Origin: an uncultured Collinsella sp.
GTDB taxonomy: Bacteria > Actinomycetota > Coriobacteriia > Coriobacteriales > Coriobacteriaceae
Assembly (NCBI GenBank): GCA_902470265.1
Contig: CABRFW010000001.1
Span: 1-33,146, forward strand
Direction: 5' to 3'
Length of the DNA stretch: 33,146 nt
The position numbers were made by a program, and so were the translations under genes. The notes beneath the pieces were generated by a model. That model had not been told where the DNA came from and made no database searches. It saw only the letters and a list, made by a program, of their open reading frames with translations. Positions 30,029 to 33,146 of this stretch are shown here, piece by piece. Numbering within the stretch: the first letter of the stretch is position 1; every line of letters begins with the position of its first letter.

Positions 30029-32182
30029 ATGACCGAAGATATCCCCCTTGAAATCACTTCGAGCGACATGGCCAATCTGCCCATATTCATCGCCGTCCTT
30101 ATCGTGGCCACCGTCGTCGTGCGCGTGTATTTTTCAATCAAACACAATGAAAAGCCGCCCATTGCCCGCGTCTTTTGGTGCGCGACGCTCCTCATCCCGC
30201 TCGGTATGGTAGCTGCATGGATTACGAATCAATTGCTCGTAAATGAGGACAATTCCCTATGGGTCCTTTCTTATTCGGCGCTCGGTGCTGCCGCCGTCAT
30301 ACTTCTTGTCGAGCCCTTGGTTTCGGGACTTATCGACCAAACCGATCTTGCGACGGGAACGGTTGCCTGTATTTGCCGTGACATCCTTGTCATCGCCGCT
30401 GTTTCAGCGCTCTCGTTCGTTTCGCTCGAAATTGCCTGTAACGAAACGTTCTATCGCATTCCCGCCAACTCATTCGGGTTTTCCGTCGGGCTGCTCGCGA
30501 CGGTTCTGCTCTCCCTTTATTTGCTGGGACAGCGTCATGGAGGCGTCATGGCCCTCGTGCCCGTCGCCTGTTGCATCCTTGGCATTGCCGAGCACTTCGT
30601 CATAACGTTTAAAGGCGAAGCCATCCTGCCAAGCGATATCTTGGCCCTTGGCACCGCAATGGAAGTGAGCGAGGGATACGAGTTTACCTTTACCGCCGGA
30701 ATCGTAACCTCTCTCGCCCTGCTGGAGATTTCCCTGGGGCTTCTTTCGCTTATCCGACCGCGAAAGCTCCGTACGCCCACCCATGTCTTCCCCGCAATCG
30801 CCGCTAACCTCTGCGCTTTTCTGCTAGTGACCGTTGTGGGGCTCTCAGGCTTTTCCAGCATCGACTTGGAGCAGGCGCTGGATTTTGGATTTGACCGTTG
30901 GCAGCCCATCACCACATATACGTCTCAGGGTTTTATCACTTCGTTCACCGAAATGGTCAACGAGTTGCCCATTGAGAAGCCCGAAGGCTATACGCCCGAT
31001 GAGGCGCAGAGCATCGAGCAGGAGCTCGCCGCCGCCTACGACAGCACGTATGGCTCGAGCGAGCAGCGCGCGGCTGCCGTTGCCCAGTTCAATGAAATCA
31101 AGCCGACGATTGTTGCCGTCATGAACGAGAGTTTTAGCGACCTTTCGTGCTTTGAGCAGCTCCAGGCGGCCGGGTACACCGGCCCCGCATTCTACAACTC
31201 GCTTCCCGACACACTTGTTCGCGGCACCATGCTCGCTTCGGTCGCCGGTGGCGGAACGGCGAACTCCGAATTCGAATTTTTGACCGGAGCGACAACGGCC
31301 TTTGTTGGATTGGGCAAAATCCCCTATCAGCTGTATCAGATGAATGGCGTCAACAGCCTGGCAAAGGACCTTAAAGAGCTTGGGTATACCGCTACGGCTA
31401 TGCACCCGCAAAACCCCGTCAACTACCATCGAGATAAAATCTATCAGCAGCTGGGCTTTGGAGACTTTCTTTCAATCGGCGATTTCGAAGGTGCGTCCTA
31501 TTACCATGCCGGCGTATGCGACTACGTCACCTACGACAAGATACTCGACCTGCTTAGAACCGACGAAGCCCCGCAGTTCATCTTTGACGTCACGATGCAA
31601 AATCACGGCGGCTACGACTATGGCACCGTTCCCGCCGAGGAGCTGACAAACTATTGGGTTGAGGGAGCCAGCGAGGGTGCCAATAGCGCGCTCAACACCT
31701 ATCTTACCTGCATCAACGCATCCGACCGGGACCTCGAGTACTTTATCAACGAGCTCCGCAATATCGGCAGACCGGTTGTCCTTGTCTTTTTTGGCGACCA
31801 TCAGCCGAGCGCCGCAACGACTCTCAACGACGAGCTGTACCCCCAGGAAGATACGGCAAGCCACGCTTTCCGTATCTATCAGTCGACATATTTTGTCTGG
31901 GCTAACTATGAAATCGCCGGCAATACCGAGCTCAACGTCTACGACACCGTCGGGGCAAACGAGATTGCAGCCATTACCCTTAATAAGATCGGCGCCCCGC
32001 TCACCGACTATCAAAAGGCTCTGCTTGCAACAAGGTCAGATGTGCCCACCATCAATGTCGCCGGCTACCTTGGTGCCGACGGGCTGCGCTACGACTTGGA
32101 ATCTGAAGACAGCCCATACGCCTCGACGATCGACAAGCTGCAGCGCATGCAATACCTCGAGTTCGCTAGCAAAGTTCAGTAA
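30029..32182 (+). CDS. LTA synthase-like membrane phosphoglycerol transferase (sulfatase fold)
   Basis: Polytopic membrane protein with an extracellular sulfatase-type domain, 717 aa. Several N-terminal helices (about residues 10-290, from LPIFIAVLIVATVVVRVYF to LCAFLLVTVVGLSGF) precede the catalytic domain. Glu367 in AVMNESFSDL is the LtaS-type metal ligand and Thr410 in AGGGTANSEFEFLTG the nucleophile; FGDHQPS (Asp590-His591) and TMQNHGGYDYG supply further metal and substrate residues. The fold attaches glycerol-phosphate units to a glycolipid or surface glycan. The ATG at 30029 has AGAGG seven bases away; the upstream in-frame ATGs precede the inverted repeat. Specific product (LTA, or modification of another polymer) cannot be told. 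mrp follows. Confidence 0.87.
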   Translation: MTEDIPLEITSSDMANLPIFIAVLIVATVVVRVYFSIKHNEKPPIARVFWCATLLIPLGMVAAWITNQLLVNEDNSLWVLSYSALGAAAVILLVEPLVSGLIDQTDLATGTVACICRDILVIAAVSALSFVSLEIACNETFYRIPANSFGFSVGLLATVLLSLYLLGQRHGGVMALVPVACCILGIAEHFVITFKGEAILPSDILALGTAMEVSEGYEFTFTAGIVTSLALLEISLGLLSLIRPRKLRTPTHVFPAIAANLCAFLLVTVVGLSGFSSIDLEQALDFGFDRWQPITTYTSQGFITSFTEMVNELPIEKPEGYTPDEAQSIEQELAAAYDSTYGSSEQRAAAVAQFNEIKPTIVAVMNESFSDLSCFEQLQAAGYTGPAFYNSLPDTLVRGTMLASVAGGGTANSEFEFLTGATTAFVGLGKIPYQLYQMNGVNSLAKDLKELGYTATAMHPQNPVNYHRDKIYQQLGFGDFLSIGDFEGASYYHAGVCDYVTYDKILDLLRTDEAPQFIFDVTMQNHGGYDYGTVPAEELTNYWVEGASEGANSALNTYLTCINASDRDLEYFINELRNIGRPVVLVFFGDHQPSAATTLNDELYPQEDTASHAFRIYQSTYFVWANYEIAGNTELNVYDTVGANEIAAITLNKIGAPLTDYQKALLATRSDVPTINVAGYLGADGLRYDLESEDSPYASTIDKLQRMQYLEFASKVQ

Positions 32183-32242
32183 GCCCGCCCATTCGCTTGG
32201 ACCCATCGTATTGCAAGCACGCTCGGCCCAAATGCATCGCAA

Positions 32243-32305
32243 ATGACTCCCGCTCGCAAACGAGGGTACAATGACGCTCGTGTCACATCACGGGGCTCCG
32301 GCCCC
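32243..32305 (+). promoter_or_regulatory. Candidate promoter and leader hairpin of mrp
   Basis: ATGACT (32243-32248) and TACAAT (32267-32272) are separated by 18 bases, a reasonable sigma-70-type pair. Transcription would start near 32279. A small stem ggggc-tccg-gcccc (32292-32305) follows in the leader, before the AAAGGAG ribosome site. Nothing else is evident in the 145-base gap after the LTA-synthase-like gene. Confidence 0.5.
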
Positions 32306-32327
32306 AACATATACAAAGGAGTCATAC

Positions 32328-33146
32328 ATGGGTTGCGAGCACGCACAGGCCGCCGGCGGACAAACGTCGCCGTCGCAATTTGAGGAGAACACGCTGTCCG
32401 AGGTCAAACGCGTCATCGCCGTGCTTTCCGGCAAGGGCGGTGTCGGCAAGTCGTTTGTCACCGGTGCCATCGCCACCGAGCTTGCCCGTCACGGCCACAA
32501 GGTCGGCGTCCTCGATGCCGACATCACCGGTCCCTCTATCCCCAAGATGTTCGGCATGAGCGGACGCCACGTCCATGCCCTTGGCAACCTCATGCTGCCC
32601 GAAATCTCCGAGCACGGCGTCAAGGTCATGAGCTCCAACCTTCTGCTCCAAAACGAGACCGACCCCGTCCTTTGGCGCGGTCCGGTCATCGCAGGCGCCA
32701 TTAGGCAGTTCTGGAGCGAGACCTCGTGGGGCCCCATCGACTACCTGCTGGTCGACATGCCTCCGGGAACAGGCGACGTCGCTCTCACCGTCTTCCAGTC
32801 ACTGCCCGTCGACGGCATCGTCATCGTCACGAGCCCGCAGGATCTGGTCTCGATGATCGTCGCCAAGGCGGTCAACATGGCCGAGAAGATGAACGTCCCC
32901 ATTCTGGGCATCGTCGAGAACATGAGCTATATCGAGTGCCCCGACTGCGGCAAGAAGATCGAGGTCTTTGGCAAGAGCAAGCTCCCCGAGGTCGCAGAGC
33001 GCTATAACCTCGACATCTTGGGCACGCTTCCCATCAATCCGTCACTCGCCGAGGCCTGCGATAAGGGCGAGGTCGAGACCGCGCTGCCCGATGGCATGTT
33101 GCCCAAGGCAGTCTCTGCCGTCGAGGCCATTACCCCGCACGAGACC
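32328..33146 (+). CDS. mrp: Mrp/ApbC-type P-loop ATPase, iron-sulfur carrier (3' end at window edge)
   Basis: Cytosolic SIMIBI-class ATPase that binds and transfers [4Fe-4S] clusters. The frame runs 273 codons from ATG 32328 to the window edge without a stop; the family is usually 270-290 aa in this short form, so little is missing. Deviant Walker A is SGKGGVGKS (34-42), followed by VGVLDADITGPSIPKMFG, LLVDMPPGTGDVALT, and VENMSYIECPDCGKKIEVFG with the cluster-binding pair Cys204/Cys207. The N-terminus MGCEHAQ is short and lacks the DUF59 (MIP18) domain found in longer Mrp. AAAGGAG lies six bases before the start. Confidence 0.94.
   Translation, partial: MGCEHAQAAGGQTSPSQFEENTLSEVKRVIAVLSGKGGVGKSFVTGAIATELARHGHKVGVLDADITGPSIPKMFGMSGRHVHALGNLMLPEISEHGVKVMSSNLLLQNETDPVLWRGPVIAGAIRQFWSETSWGPIDYLLVDMPPGTGDVALTVFQSLPVDGIVIVTSPQDLVSMIVAKAVNMAEKMNVPILGIVENMSYIECPDCGKKIEVFGKSKLPEVAERYNLDILGTLPINPSLAEACDKGEVETALPDGMLPKAVSAVEAITPHET

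Noticed and set aside
1..33146. Mobile elements, CRISPR arrays, tRNA or rRNA genes, toxin-antitoxin or phage-defence genes
   Set aside because: I looked for tandem spaced repeats, transposase or integrase motifs, tRNA-like cloverleaf segments and small paired genes, and found none that can be supported. Apart from the sialate cluster the window is housekeeping in character.

Overview
The window is about 33 kb of GC-rich bacterial chromosome. Protein content and gene order point to the Coriobacteriia (Actinomycetota), most likely Collinsella or a close relative. Support comes from a rapZ-whiA-gap-pgk-tpiA-gpmI-secG block on one strand, actinobacterial-type RapZ and WhiA, lipoproteins with twin-arginine signals, and oligopeptide/sialate-type ABC systems typical of a gut commensal. 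This assignment rests on recognising protein families by eye, not on a search. There are no rRNA or tRNA genes, CRISPR arrays, insertion sequences or phage genes. Everything from 1 to 29.8 kb reads on the minus strand; only the last two genes read on the plus strand.

Layout, left to right. (1) 1-4424: an oligopeptide-type ABC importer. Transcription runs oppA, oppB, oppC, oppD; oppD is cut by the window edge. (2) 4662-11862: a housekeeping block, transcribed rapZ, whiA, gap, pgk, tpiA, gpmI, secG. It combines lower glycolysis with two conserved regulators and a Sec translocon subunit. Strong intrinsic terminators follow gap, gpmI and secG. (3) 11964-22325: a probable sialic-acid uptake and catabolism operon of nine genes. 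In transcription order these are a family-5 binding lipoprotein, an OppB-type permease, a fused OppC-OppD protein, an OppF ATPase, a CE7-type esterase, a second CE7-like protein that has lost its nucleophile serine, and nanA, nanK and nanE. A set of nested inverted repeats lies upstream of the binding-protein gene. (4) 22690-29835: uvrC, murJ, a ybaK-type Cys-tRNA(Pro) deacylase and uvrA. (5) 30029-33146, plus strand: an LTA-synthase-like membrane sulfatase-fold protein, then an Mrp/ApbC P-loop protein cut by the right edge.

How the parts work together. Region 3 could import sialic acid, possibly O-acetylated, with an Opp/Sat-type ABC transporter. It would remove acetyl groups, split Neu5Ac to ManNAc and pyruvate (NanA), phosphorylate ManNAc (NanK) and epimerise it to GlcNAc-6-P (NanE). 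No sialidase, nagA or nagB is present here. The glycolytic genes next door process downstream triose phosphates, but that adjacency is probably positional. In many actinobacteria uvrC lies directly upstream of rapZ-yvcK-whiA. Here the sialate operon separates uvrC from rapZ, and yvcK is missing between rapZ and whiA.

Most worth a second look: the serine-less tandem esterase in the sialate operon, the nested operator-like repeats at 22444-22526, the altered iron-sulfur cysteine pattern in UvrC, the missing yvcK, and the recurrent hairpin placed between binding-protein and permease genes in both ABC operons.
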